This document shows, piece after piece, positions 28,798 to 38,633 of a DNA stretch of 64,000 bases; the first letter of the stretch is position 1; each line of letters starts with the position of its first letter. Source of the stretch: Pseudomonadota bacterium (GTDB taxonomy: Bacteria > Pseudomonadota > Gammaproteobacteria > Steroidobacterales > Steroidobacteraceae); the NCBI GenBank assembly GCA_016713725.1, contig JADJOO010000036.1, positions 62,001-126,000 of the forward strand. The letters run 5' to 3'. The notes under the pieces were generated by a model. It was given only the letters and a program-made list of their open reading frames with translations, made no database searches and had not been told where the DNA came from. A program made the position numbers and the translations under genes.

Positions 28798-30207
28798 ATG
28801 TCGAACGACATTTTTCCTGCACCACGATGTCGCGGAAACGCGCCGCAGGCACCGTCGAGGCGCAGGGCGGGCGTCGCTTCCTGGCTGGTGGTGGCCGGGC
28901 TTGCGGCTGGCCTGCCGGCTGTTGCAGCGACGCCGATACCCGTCATGTCGGCAGTCCCCTATAAGGCCGATTCCGGCTCCGTGGCGGTCCAGTGCGGCAG
29001 GTTGATCGACGGCGTTGCTGCCCAGGCGCAAGGCCTCGCGACCGTCGTCATTCGCAGCGGTCGCGTCGACTCGGTGCAACCGGGTGCGGTGTCGCCCGCG
29101 GGCATGCCCGTGGTCGACTTGAAGCAATACACCTGCCTGCCCGGCCTGATCGACATGCACACGCACCTGACGGACAGCGGGCACGAGACGGCCGACCTCA
29201 GCGTCTATTACAAGCGCACGCCGGTGGAGCAGGGCGCGATTGCACGGGAAAGCGCCCGCGTGACATTGCTGGCCGGGTTCACCGGGGCACGTGACGTCGG
29301 CACGTACATCGCCTGGGTCGATCGCAACCTGCGCGACGCAATCAACCAGGGCGACGCGGTGGGGCCCCGCATGCAGGTCGCGGGCTATTACCTGACGATT
29401 CCTGCCGGCGGCGGCGACCTCGTCATCCCCGGCCATGCCGAGGCGGAGATCCCGCCGCAGGTGCGCATGGGCGTCGCGCGCGGGCCCGAGCAGTTCCGGC
29501 AGAAGGCCGAGGAAGCCGTCGCAGGCGGTGCCGACGTGCTCAAGATCATCGCGTCCGGCGCCGTGCTTGCGTTTGGCGGTGTGCCGGGGGAGCGTGAAAT
29601 GCTGCCCGAGGAGATCAAGGCCGTCGTCGACGTGGCGCATGCCCATGGCAGGACAGTCGCAGCGCACGCACACGGTGCGCAGTCGATCAAGGATGCGATT
29701 CTCGCCGGCGCCGATACGATCGAACATGCATCGCTGATCGACGACGAGGGCATCCGGCTCGCAAAGGCGCACGGCACCGCGCTGTCGATGGATGTCTACA
29801 ACGGCGACTGGATCGACACCGTCGGCCGCGAGGAGAAGTGGCCCGAGGAATTCCTGCGCAAGAACGTCGAGACGACGGAGGCGCAACGCCAGGGCTTCAC
29901 CAGGGCGCACGCCGCGGGCATCGACATCGTCTACGGCACGGACGCCGCCGTGTATCCGCATGGCCTCAATGCGCGCCAGTTTCCGATCATGGTCCAGCGC
30001 GGCATGACGCCGATGGAAGCCATTCAGTCGGCGACTTCGGTGGCGGCGCGGCACATGGGCTGGGCGGATCGCATTGGCAGCCTGCAGCCAGGCCGCTTCG
30101 GCGACCTCATCGCGGTCACGGGCGATCCGCTTGCTGACGTGACGCGGCTGCAGGATGTGGCCGTGGTGATCAAGGGCGGGCTTGCTTTCAAACTGCCGGC
30201 GGAGTGA
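28798..30207 (+). CDS. Exported metal-dependent amidohydrolase (prolidase/imidazolonepropionase-like)
   Basis: From the ATG at 28798, with GGAGG 9 bases upstream, the 469-residue protein has a long basic signal sequence (hydrophobic WLVVAGLAAGLPAVAA) and an amidohydrolase TIM barrel. Metal ligands are HxH in LIDMHTHLTD, a probable carboxylated Lys in ADVLKIIASGAVLAFGG, His in VAAHAHG and IEHASLID, and Asp in YGTDAAVYPHG. It matches the secreted metal-dependent hydrolases acting on Xaa-Pro or N-acyl dipeptides. The substrate is not determinable. It lies 4 bases upstream of the MBL gene, suggesting co-transcription. Confidence 0.88.
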   Translation: MSNDIFPAPRCRGNAPQAPSRRRAGVASWLVVAGLAAGLPAVAATPIPVMSAVPYKADSGSVAVQCGRLIDGVAAQAQGLATVVIRSGRVDSVQPGAVSPAGMPVVDLKQYTCLPGLIDMHTHLTDSGHETADLSVYYKRTPVEQGAIARESARVTLLAGFTGARDVGTYIAWVDRNLRDAINQGDAVGPRMQVAGYYLTIPAGGGDLVIPGHAEAEIPPQVRMGVARGPEQFRQKAEEAVAGGADVLKIIASGAVLAFGGVPGEREMLPEEIKAVVDVAHAHGRTVAAHAHGAQSIKDAILAGADTIEHASLIDDEGIRLAKAHGTALSMDVYNGDWIDTVGREEKWPEEFLRKNVETTEAQRQGFTRAHAAGIDIVYGTDAAVYPHGLNARQFPIMVQRGMTPMEAIQSATSVAARHMGWADRIGSLQPGRFGDLIAVTGDPLADVTRLQDVAVVIKGGLAFKLPAE

Positions 30208-30211
30208 AGCG

Positions 30212-31084
30212 GTGGCGGTCGGGACTGAACCGCACGATTTGTTCGCGTCCGCCGAGACCGGCCAGGTGCGGCGGCTCGCGCCGAACCTGCAGCGGCTGGT
30301 CGCCCCCAATCCCAGTCCATTGACCGGACCAGGCACGAACACCTATGTCGTCGGGTTCGGCTCGCCTTATCTGGTGATCGATCCCGGTCCCGACGATAAG
30401 ACGCACGTGGAGCGTATCCTCGCGGCGACGCACGGCCGCATCAGCCACGTTCTCTGCACGCATTCGCATCCGGATCATTCGCCTGGTGCGGCAGCGCTCA
30501 AGGCGCGCACCGAGGCGATGGTGCTGGGGCAGCCGGCCCCGCACGACGAATACCAGGATGAGTCGTACCGTCCTGACCGAACGCTCGAAGACGGCGACGT
30601 CATCGAAGTTTCGGGCGCGGCGGTTCGTGCGCTCCACACGCCGGGTCACGCGTCGAACCACGTCTGCCTGCTCCTCGAAGCGGAGGGTTGGTTGCTGACC
30701 GGCGATCACCTGATGGGCGGCTCGACCGTCGTCATCCTGCCGCCGGACGGGTCCATGCGCCTGTACCTCGAATCGTTGCGCCGGCTGCGCATGCTGTCAC
30801 TCACGGCGCTGCTGCCTGGGCATGGCGCGGTGATGCCGGATCCGCTCGGCGAGATCGACCGGGTGATCGCACATCGACTGCAGCGCGAAAGCAAGGTGAT
30901 GGCTGGCCTGCTTGAAATGGGGGGCGTCGCCACACTCGGCGAACTGGTTCCAATCGTGTACGCCGACACACCAGTCGCGTTGCATCCTCTGGCGCGGTAT
31001 TCGCTGCTCGCTCACCTGCAGAAGCTGGTCGAGGAGCGGCGCGTTGCGCAGGACGGCGAACGCTGGACATGGCTCGCGGCGTGA
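30212..31084 (+). CDS. MBL-fold hydrolase (LACTB2-like)
   Basis: The 290-residue metallo-beta-lactamase-fold protein starts at GTG 30212 with GGAG upstream. The metal motif is CTHSHPDHSPGA, with further ligands in LHTPGHASNH, LLTGDHLMGG and LPGHGAVM. A C-terminal helical domain (about 235-290) matches LACTB2-type hydrolases or RNases. Its stop overlaps a GTG codon of the following ABC gene (GTGA). The substrate is unknown. Confidence 0.87.
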   Translation: MAVGTEPHDLFASAETGQVRRLAPNLQRLVAPNPSPLTGPGTNTYVVGFGSPYLVIDPGPDDKTHVERILAATHGRISHVLCTHSHPDHSPGAAALKARTEAMVLGQPAPHDEYQDESYRPDRTLEDGDVIEVSGAAVRALHTPGHASNHVCLLLEAEGWLLTGDHLMGGSTVVILPPDGSMRLYLESLRRLRMLSLTALLPGHGAVMPDPLGEIDRVIAHRLQRESKVMAGLLEMGGVATLGELVPIVYADTPVALHPLARYSLLAHLQKLVEERRVAQDGERWTWLAA

Positions 31085-32592
31085 GCCGTGCCGTGCCGGC
31101 CGGCCGCAGGCTCGAGCACATCCGGATCGGCAACGCGAGTGTCCGGCTCGGCAGGCACTGGGCCTTGCGCGATGTCTCACTGGAGATTCGTGCCGGTGAG
31201 CACTGGTTGCTGCTCGGACCGAATGGCGCCGGCAAGACCGTATTGCTCAAGTTGCTGCGTGGCGACGTGTGGCCGACACCCACGGGACGCGAATCCCGTC
31301 GCTATCAGCTGCGCGATGGCGACACACTCGAGCAACCGTTGCTTGCGGCTGACCGCGTGGCCTACCTCGGTCCCGAGCGGCAGGATCGGTACGTTCGCCT
31401 CGAGTCGCAACTCGACGTCGCGCAGGTCGTGCTCACGGGCTACGACGATTCCGACTTGCCGCTGCAAGAACCAACACTTGCTCAACAGCGACGCATCCGG
31501 CAGGTGCTGCAGCAGGTAGGCCTGGCCGGTTATGCGTCGCGAGCCTTCCTGTCGCTTTCATACGGTCAGCGCCGCCGCGTGCTGCTGGCACGCGCCTTCG
31601 TGCGCGAGCCCGACGTGCTGCTGCTCGATGAGGCATTGAATGGCCTCGACGTCAAAGGGCGCGCAGCATTCCTGCGCGCCTTGCGGCTGGCGTCGTCGCC
31701 ACGGACGGCGTGGATGCTGACGAGTCATCGGCGCGGCGACGCGCCCGCGGGGCTTACTCACGTCGCGCGCATTGCCCATGGCGGCATTGAAAACGTCACA
31801 GACCTGCGTGTCGGCGCCGTCGACCCATCCGCGTTGCAAGGCGAGGCGCGACCGGAGATCACGCCGGCATCGAGGCGCAACACGCAAGGTGCGGGTGTCG
31901 GCGGGAGCAGGTTGCGCGCCGTAAAGACGTTGCTGCATTTACATCGGGCTGCCGTGTACCGGGAGGAGCGGTCCGTCATCGGCACGTTCGACTGGACGCT
32001 GGAGCGAGGCCAGCACTGGTGCCTGCGCGGCGCCAACGGATCGGGCAAGTCAACGTTCGTGGCACTGCTCTATGGCGATCTCTGGCCTGCACACGGCGGC
32101 AGGCTCGAGCGTCACTGGTCCGCGGTCGATGACTGGAAGGCGAGGGTCGGGCTCGTGTCGCCGGAGTTGCAGGCGCGGTATGCCGCGACGGGCTGCACTG
32201 TCGAACAGATCGTCGCCTCCGGCTTCCATGCCAGCATCGGCTTGAACGAGTGGCCGACCGCAGCGGAGTTGCGCCGCGTGCGGCGCGAATTGCGCGGGTG
32301 GGGACTCACGAACCTGGCCGCGCGACAGGCGCGCGAGTTGTCGTATGGCCAGTTGCGTCTGGTGCTGGTCGCACGCGCGTTCGTGCGTTCGCGCCGCCTG
32401 TGGCTGCTCGACGAACCGTTCGACGGGCTCGATGCCGAGGCGCGGCGGCGGTTTCGGGCAAAGCTGGATGGCGCGGTGAGCCGTGGCGCGACCGTGGTGA
32501 TGGCCACTCATCACGAGGAGGACGTGCCGGCCTACGTGACCCGCGTGCTGACGTTCCGGCGTGGCCGGGCGCCAGTCATCACAAATCGTTGA
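31069..32592 (+). CDS. Double ABC ATPase, ModF-like
   Basis: The 507-residue soluble protein has two complete ABC domains. The first has Walker A LLLGPNGAGKT, signature LSYGQRRRVLLARA and Walker B VLLLDEALNG. The second has LRGANGSGKST, LSYGQLRLVLVARA and LWLLDEPFDG. There are no membrane segments. Length and signature resemble E. coli ModF, an accessory ATPase whose role in molybdate handling is unclear. The molybdenum-cofactor operon lies in the same window but not adjacent. The start is ATG 31069 or GTG 31081, the latter overlapping the MBL stop. Confidence 0.8.
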   Translation: MARGVSRAVPAGRRLEHIRIGNASVRLGRHWALRDVSLEIRAGEHWLLLGPNGAGKTVLLKLLRGDVWPTPTGRESRRYQLRDGDTLEQPLLAADRVAYLGPERQDRYVRLESQLDVAQVVLTGYDDSDLPLQEPTLAQQRRIRQVLQQVGLAGYASRAFLSLSYGQRRRVLLARAFVREPDVLLLDEALNGLDVKGRAAFLRALRLASSPRTAWMLTSHRRGDAPAGLTHVARIAHGGIENVTDLRVGAVDPSALQGEARPEITPASRRNTQGAGVGGSRLRAVKTLLHLHRAAVYREERSVIGTFDWTLERGQHWCLRGANGSGKSTFVALLYGDLWPAHGGRLERHWSAVDDWKARVGLVSPELQARYAATGCTVEQIVASGFHASIGLNEWPTAAELRRVRRELRGWGLTNLAARQARELSYGQLRLVLVARAFVRSRRLWLLDEPFDGLDAEARRRFRAKLDGAVSRGATVVMATHHEEDVPAYVTRVLTFRRGRAPVITNR

Positions 32593-32629
32593 GCGCGCAG
32601 CTGCGGAGGGCAAACAGCGATGCCGGGCT

Positions 32630-33538
32630 TCAGAGCGGAAGCGGCGCCTCGCAGACAATCACGGCGTCGCCGGTCACGCGCACGCCGGAGGCGCGCTTGC
32701 CGCTGCAGGCCACCGTGACTTCGACGCGGCCTGGCCTGTCGACGAAGCGGCCCTGCAGCCCCACGAACGAAGCTTCGCCGCCCGCCGGGGCCAGCAACCC
32801 ATAGTGCAAAAGGTACACGCCAAGCATGCCGTGTGCGTTGCCGCTGACCGGATCCTCGGGCACGCCGATGACCGGGCAGAACATGCGCGACTCTGTGGTG
32901 GTCGCGCCCGACCCTGGCTTGACCGCAAAAACGAAGAAGCCGTCCGCGCCGACGTGCGACGTGAGGTGAATCAACTGGTCCATCTTCGGCTGCAGCGATT
33001 CGAGCGTGCCCGGCGACTGCAGGCCAATCAGCAGGCGCGAATTCGCGGTGCTCATTACCTGCACTGGGCAGGCCGGATGCAGGCTCGACGAACTGATGCC
33101 GAGCGCATCGAGCACCGGGCCCAGGCGTTCTTCCGGCACGATGGGGCCGAACGTCGCGGGTGTCTGGTCGATCGTGACGCGGAGGTTGGGCGCCTTGCCG
33201 CTCACTTCGACGCCGACAATGCCGGCCGCCGATTTCTGGCGGACCTTGCCACGCGGCACACCATCGGCCATCGCACGTACGTAGTGCGCGGCGACGGTCG
33301 CATGGCCGACGAAGCCGACTTCACGGCGCGGCGAAAAGAACCGCAGCTCGACGTCGAAGTCGGTTGAATCGGAACCGAGCACGAATGCCACTTCGAAACC
33401 GGCCAGCTCGCGCGCAATGCGGCGCATCTCCTGCTCCTCGAGCACGTCCGCATCGAGCACGACCGCGGCGGGATTGCCGCAGAAACGCTCCCGCGTAAAG
33501 GCATCGACGAGGAACAGACGGCATTTGCGCTGAGTCAT
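32630..33538 (-). CDS. PhzF-family isomerase
   Basis: The 302-residue protein has the PhzF/YddE double-hotdog landmarks: RFCGNPAAVVLDAD, a catalytic-type Glu in LAGFEVAFV, EVGFVGHATVAAHYV and EDPVSGNAHGMLGVYL. Members isomerise dihydro-aromatic or amino-acid-like substrates; only PhzF itself is linked to phenazines and no other phenazine gene is here. It is divergent from the thiamine operon, with the riboswitch in the gap. Confidence 0.88.
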   Translation of the reverse strand: MTQRKCRLFLVDAFTRERFCGNPAAVVLDADVLEEQEMRRIARELAGFEVAFVLGSDSTDFDVELRFFSPRREVGFVGHATVAAHYVRAMADGVPRGKVRQKSAAGIVGVEVSGKAPNLRVTIDQTPATFGPIVPEERLGPVLDALGISSSSLHPACPVQVMSTANSRLLIGLQSPGTLESLQPKMDQLIHLTSHVGADGFFVFAVKPGSGATTTESRMFCPVIGVPEDPVSGNAHGMLGVYLLHYGLLAPAGGEASFVGLQGRFVDRPGRVEVTVACSGKRASGVRVTGDAVIVCEAPLPL

Positions 33539-33647
33539 GGTGGCGGCGGGTTTCCTGAGCTTCGAGAACGGGCATTAGTGCCCAGCTGCTGCGCCCCGTC
33601 AACATTTTCGGGTCATCGCGTCGCGTTTGAGCTCTATACTTCGCGTC

Positions 33648-33757
33648 ACCTTGGGGTGGCCTGAAGGGCCTGAGATGTCGACCGCGGCCACGCAACATGG
33701 CGCCGCACATCGACGAACCCGTTGAACCTGATCCGGTTAGTACCGGCGGAGGGAGTG
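33648..33757 (+). promoter_or_regulatory. TPP (THI-element) riboswitch
   Basis: The conserved blocks of the thiamine pyrophosphate aptamer are present in order: TTGGGGTG, the pyrimidine-binding loop CCTGAGATG, then ACCCGTTGAACCTGATC and the closing block TAGTACCGGCGGAGGGA. The last block contains the GGAGGGAG ribosome-binding site, and the ATG follows at 33761. TPP binding would therefore hide the ribosome-binding site, giving translational repression when thiamine is plentiful. Confidence 0.95.
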
Positions 33758-33760
33758 GGT

Positions 33761-35904
33761 ATGCGTCCCGGGCTGCTGCCAGTTTATTCGTATGCATTGC
33801 GCGCTGCATGCCGGCAGCCGGGCCGCGCCCTTGCGGCGTGGATCACCCTGCTGCCCGTGGTCTTGCTCGCAGCATATCCGGCCACCGCCGCGATTCCGGT
33901 CGTCGCGCAACCGTCACCAGCCCTCGAGGAAATCATCGTCACCGCTTCGTTGCGGGAGCGTCCTTGCGGCAGTGCCGGCGAGCATCACCGTGCTTGGCCA
34001 GGAGACCTTGCAGTCCGCCGGGCTCCAGCATCTCGGCGACGTGCTCGGCCTGGTGCCGAACCTCAACTGGTCCGGCGGCACGTCGCGGCCCCGGTTTTTC
34101 CAGCTCCGCGGCATCGGCGAACTCGAACAGTACCAGGGCGCGCCGAACCCTTCGGTCGGCTTTCTCATCGACGACATCGACTTGAGCGGTGTCGGCATGC
34201 CAGCCACGCTGTTCGATGCGCAACAGGTCGAAGTCCTGCGCGGTCCGCAGGGCACGCGCTATGGTGCGAATGCGCTCGCGGGCCTGGTCAAGATCAAGAC
34301 GCGAGACGCGGCGACGATCCCGGATTTTCGCGCGGAAGTCACCGGTGCCGAAAACGACACCTGGTCGGCTGGCTTGGCGGGTGGTGGCCCGATCGGCAGC
34401 GCAGGCTCGGCGTGGCGCATTGCGGGCCAGACCTTCTCGAGTGACGGGTTCCAGCGCAATGCCTACCTCGGTCGTGACGACACGAACGGCCGCGACGAGT
34501 CGACGCTGCGCGGCAAGCTGCGGTGGGAACTGGCGCCGGACTGGCGTGCGGATCTCGCCGCCCTGTACGTGGATGTTGACAACGGGTTCGACGCCTTCAG
34601 CCCCTGACAATTCGCGCAGGATGCTCGCGGACAAGCCGGGTCGCGATGCACAGCGCACGCGCGGGGCGTCCGCCGAGGTTGCGGGCAAGATCGGGGATTA
34701 CGCGGTGCGCAGCGTCAGTGCCTATGCGAGGTCTGACAGCACGTACAGCTTCGACGGCGACTGGGGCAACGATGCGTCCTGGGGTGAGTTCGCGCCCTAC
34801 GACTATTTCTCGCGCTACGCGCGCGAGCGCTCGACGTTGAGCCAGGACTTCCGCGTCGAGAGCAACCCGGGTGGCGTCGTCGACTGGGTGGCTGGCCTCT
34901 ATGCGCTGCGGCTCGATGAGGATTCGCAGCAGCGCGACGAATTCGCGGGCGAGCTGCTGCGCCCGCTGCTCGAAACGAGTTACGCAGCGACGAGCCTTGC
35001 GGCCTACGGTGAAGCCGAGTGGCCGTTGCCAAATCAATTGTCGCTCACCGCCGGAATGCGCGTTGAAACGCGGTCGGCCGATTACAGCGATTCCGACGGC
35101 GCGCGCTTCGATCCGCGCGACGCGATGGTCGGTGGCCAGGTCTCGTTGCAGGGGCCGCTCGGCGAGTCGAACCAGTGGTACGCCACGGTGGCCCGCGGCT
35201 ACAAGGCGGGCGGCTTCAACATCGGGCAGTTCGTGCCGGACGAACGGCGCGAGTTCACGCCGGAATACCTGTGGAACGCAGAGTCGGGCTTGCACTTCGG
35301 CAACGCCGGGGCAGGAGTGCAGGGCGATATTGCGTTCTTCTACATGTGGCGGGAAGACCAGCAGGTGGCGACGTCGTTCCAGCTCGATCCGGGCGATCCG
35401 TTGTCATACGTCTTCTATACCGACAATGCCGCCAAAGGCCGCAACCTCGGACTCGAGGCCTCGCTTGCCTGGCAGCCCGTCGAACGTTTGAATCTCGGCG
35501 CGACGCTGGGGCTGCTGCACTCCGAATACGTCGGCTACCGCCAGGGCGCGCGCAGTCTCGATGGCCGGGAGCAGGCGCATGCGCCGGGGTATCAGTACTC
35601 GTTGTCCGCGCAGTGGGGCGACGGGGAAGGGTGGATGGCGCGCGCGGACCTGAACGGCGTCGATGCGTTCTACTTCGACACCAGCCACGACCAGCGCTCG
35701 GACCCGTACACGCTGCTCAACCTGAAAGCCGCTTACTCGGGCGGCCCCTGGTCGGTCGAGGCCTGGGTGCGCAACGTCATGAACGAGAATTACGCGGTCC
35801 GCGGGTTTTATTTCGGGCTCGAGCCGCCAGACTATGCCGACAAGCTGTACTTTCAGCGTGGCGATGGGCGGCTTGCGGGAATCACTTTGCAGTGGCGCTG
35901 GTAA
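33761..35904 (+). CDS. TPP-regulated TonB-dependent receptor, probable thiamine importer, two frameshifts
   Basis: Starting MRPGLLPVYSYALRAACRQP directly after the riboswitch, it has a signal region and TonB box ALEEIIVTASLRERP. The plug (PASITVLGQETLQSAGLQ, FFQLRGIGELEQYQGAPNP, LRGPQGTRYGANALAG) continues in a second frame after a shift at about 33958-33965. An extra C at 34601-34604 then moves it to a third frame for the barrel, which ends ITLQWRW. About 713 residues after repair. Riboswitch control and the downstream genes indicate uptake of thiamine or a derivative across the outer membrane. Confidence 0.88.
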
Positions 35905-35935
35905 CAGCGCTGCATACAGTCACGAGGTAACACAG

Positions 35936-36193
35936 ATGCGCACGGCAGTGGAAATCAGCCTCTATCCCCTCGACGCGGACTATGTGCCGCCGATCAAGGA
36001 CTTCATCGAACGCCTCAATGCCTACCCGGATCTCGACGTCGTGACCAACGCGATGAGCACTCAGGTCGCTGGCGAGCACGAACTGCTGTTCACTGCTCTG
36101 GAAAAGGAGACTCGCCGGACGTTCGGTGGCGGGCGCCGGGCCGTCTTTGTCATGAAGGTACTCGGCGGCACGCCGACGTCGGACGAAGGTTGA
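35936..36193 (+). CDS. YkoF-like thiamine/HMP-binding protein
   Basis: The 85-residue protein, with GAGG ahead of the ATG, starts MRTAVEISLYPLDADYVPPI and has the ferredoxin-like fold pattern of the YkoF/MTH1187 family (FIERLNAYPDLDVVTNAMSTQ, LLFTALEKE). YkoF proteins bind thiamine or hydroxymethylpyrimidine. It has no signal peptide, so it is likely cytoplasmic. Its stop overlaps the TTG of the PnuT-like gene. Its position in a TPP-riboswitch operon strongly supports a thiamine-related role. Confidence 0.85.
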   Translation: MRTAVEISLYPLDADYVPPIKDFIERLNAYPDLDVVTNAMSTQVAGEHELLFTALEKETRRTFGGGRRAVFVMKVLGGTPTSDEG

Positions 36194-36801
36194 CCCTGCT
36201 CGACCCGGTGCTGGGTGCATTCGCGGCCGTACCCGCCATCGAATGGGGGGCGGCTGGCCTCGCGCTCGGCTACCTCGGCTTCGCGATCCGGCAGAGCGCC
36301 TGGTGCTGGGCGTTCGCCGTTGCCAGTGCGGTGCTCTATCTCGTCGTCTTCGCGCGCGCGGGCCTCGTCATGCAGGCCGCGCTGCAGGTCTTCTACGTCG
36401 GCATGTCCGTCTATGGCTGGCGTTCGTGGCGCGGCTCCGCATCCACGGCGCCTCGCGCCGTCAGCCGCTGGACGATGCGGCAACATGCAGTGGCCTGGGC
36501 CGCCGTCGCCGCCCTTGCGCTGGTGAATGGCTGGGTGATCACGCAGGGGGCGTCGTCGTGGGTACCCTATCTCGACGCGGCCATTGCGTGGGGCAGCGTG
36601 CTTACGACGTGGATGGTTGCACGCAAGGTGCTCGAGAACTGGCTGTACTGGGTGGTGCTCGATTCTACCGCGGCCCTGCTTGCCGCCTGGCAAGGACTTG
36701 CGACTACCGCTTTGCTGTTCCTGCTGTACGCGGCGTTCGCGTTACGCGGCTACTGGCAATGGCGCAGGGACGCACGCCTCGCAGTCGCACACGAGAGTTG
36801 A
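36190..36801 (+). CDS. pnuT: PnuC-family transporter, probable thiamine permease PnuT
   Basis: The 203-residue membrane protein has six to seven hydrophobic segments and the PnuC-family signature ENWLYWVVLDSTAALL, near the substrate site. PnuC proteins carry nicotinamide riboside, while PnuT members carry thiamine. The TPP riboswitch and neighbouring thiamine genes favour PnuT. The TTG start at 36190 overlaps the upstream stop (TTGA), and its own stop overlaps a TTG of the kinase gene in the same way. This suggests tight translational coupling through the operon. Confidence 0.9.
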   Translation: MTLLDPVLGAFAAVPAIEWGAAGLALGYLGFAIRQSAWCWAFAVASAVLYLVVFARAGLVMQAALQVFYVGMSVYGWRSWRGSASTAPRAVSRWTMRQHAVAWAAVAALALVNGWVITQGASSWVPYLDAAIAWGSVLTTWMVARKVLENWLYWVVLDSTAALLAAWQGLATTALLFLLYAAFALRGYWQWRRDARLAVAHES

Positions 36802-37718
36802 CGATCGTGCAGGCACAGCGACAGGAGGCTGAGCGTGCGGCGCGGTCCGCCCTCGCAACCGAGGCCGACACTGCTTCGCTCGCATTGGCGATGTTCGAGC
36901 CCATTGCAGGCAGCCTCGGCAATTTCGCCTGGCACGTGTCGGTGCCCGGTCAGGATCGGTTCGTACGCCTCGCGCGCACAGGCAGTGAACAGCTTGGGGC
37001 CGACCTGCACGCAGAAGGAGAGATTCTCCGCCTCGTCGCCAAGGCCGGGCTCGCGCCACGAGTCGTGCGTTGCGATCCGGCGGCACGGCTGCTGGTCACG
37101 CAGTGGATTGCCGGTGCGAAGACCGATCTTTCTGCCGCGGGCCGTGATGGAACGCTTCGGCAAGTGGCGGCGATGCTGCGCCAGCTGCACGAACTGACGA
37201 CGCCACCGGGCCTGCGTGTCGTCGATTTCGCGGTGCAGGTGCGCCGGTTGGGAACCGGCCTGCCGGCGGAGGCCGTGCGGCCCGCACTCGCCGCGTGCGC
37301 TGAGGAGGTTCTGTCGCGCCTCGGCCCGGGTCGCGCGACTGCGCTCTGCCATCATGACGTCCACGCGCAGAACCTCGTGGCCGACCCCGCTGGCCGGCTT
37401 TGGCTGGTCGACTGGGAGTACGCTGGCCTGGGCGACCCGGTGTTCGACCTCGCGTCCTGCGCCAGTCAGCTGGAGTTGTCTGCAGCAAGCGCCGGTCTTC
37501 TATGCGACGAGTACCACCGCGCGGGCGGGAAGGTCGAACTGTCGCGGCTGGATCTCGCCCGCTGGGCCTTCGACTACGTGCAATGGCTCTGGTATCGCGG
37601 CCTGGTGGCGTCCGCGGCGCCAGGGCCCGATGCCAGCGAGGCTGCCCTCCGGGCGGAACGGATCGACCGCGACCTGCAGGTGCGTGCATCCGGGGTCTTG
37701 CGCTGCAATAATCACTGA
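36798..37718 (+). CDS. thiK: Thiamine-kinase-like phosphotransferase
   Basis: The roughly 306-residue APH/choline-kinase-fold protein has the catalytic loop ALCHHDVHAQNLVADPAG and the metal-binding DFG-equivalent WLVDWEYAGLGDPVFDLA, very like E. coli ThiK. It would trap imported thiamine as thiamine phosphate. The start is TTG 36798 (overlapping the transporter stop) or GTG 36807. Nucleoside-type APH kinases share the fold, so the substrate call rests on the operon. Confidence 0.85.
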   Translation: MTIVQAQRQEAERAARSALATEADTASLALAMFEPIAGSLGNFAWHVSVPGQDRFVRLARTGSEQLGADLHAEGEILRLVAKAGLAPRVVRCDPAARLLVTQWIAGAKTDLSAAGRDGTLRQVAAMLRQLHELTTPPGLRVVDFAVQVRRLGTGLPAEAVRPALAACAEEVLSRLGPGRATALCHHDVHAQNLVADPAGRLWLVDWEYAGLGDPVFDLASCASQLELSAASAGLLCDEYHRAGGKVELSRLDLARWAFDYVQWLWYRGLVASAAPGPDASEAALRAERIDRDLQVRASGVLRCNNH

Positions 37719-37747
37719 TTCGATCTCAACGACTGACGGGTGCGAGC

Positions 37748-38063
37748 ATGGCGAAGATGGTGGTGACCGACCGCGACGGCAACGTCCACGAAGTCGAGGG
37801 ACGTGTCGGCGTCAAGCTGATGGAGACGCTGCGGGAATACGATTATGGCGTCACGGCCATCTGCGGGGCTCTGCTCGTGCGCCACGTGCCACATCTTCAT
37901 CAAGCCCGAATGGATGCCGAAGTTGCCGGCGCCGCAGGGCGACGAGAAGGAACTGCTGGTCGAACTCGAGCACTACGACGCACCGACCTCGCGCCTCAGT
38001 TGCCAGGTGGACTTCACCGAGGCGCTCGACGGCCTCGAGCTCAGGATCGCGCAGGACGAGTGA
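37748..38063 (+). CDS. 2Fe-2S ferredoxin (adrenodoxin type), two bases missing
   Basis: The frame from ATG 37748 gives MAKMVVTDRDGNVHEVEG to TAICG, then breaks at the G-run 37864-37867. In the following frame GLCSCATCHIFIKPEWMPKL continues to the stop at 38063, with the last ligand in RLSCQVDF. Restoring two G gives the C-x5-C-x2-C cluster motif plus the distant fourth Cys. About 105 residues. It probably donates electrons to an oxygenase (for example a cytochrome P450) not in this window. Confidence 0.88.
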
Positions 38064-38096
38064 TCAGGCGGCCTTCGAATCGCCGGGGGAGTCCGC

Positions 38097-38622
<526 letters not shown>

Positions 38623-38633
38623 AGGACCCATGG

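Noticed and set aside
32630..33538. Phenazine biosynthesis cluster
   Set aside because: Only a PhzF-family protein is present; this family is mostly unrelated to phenazines.
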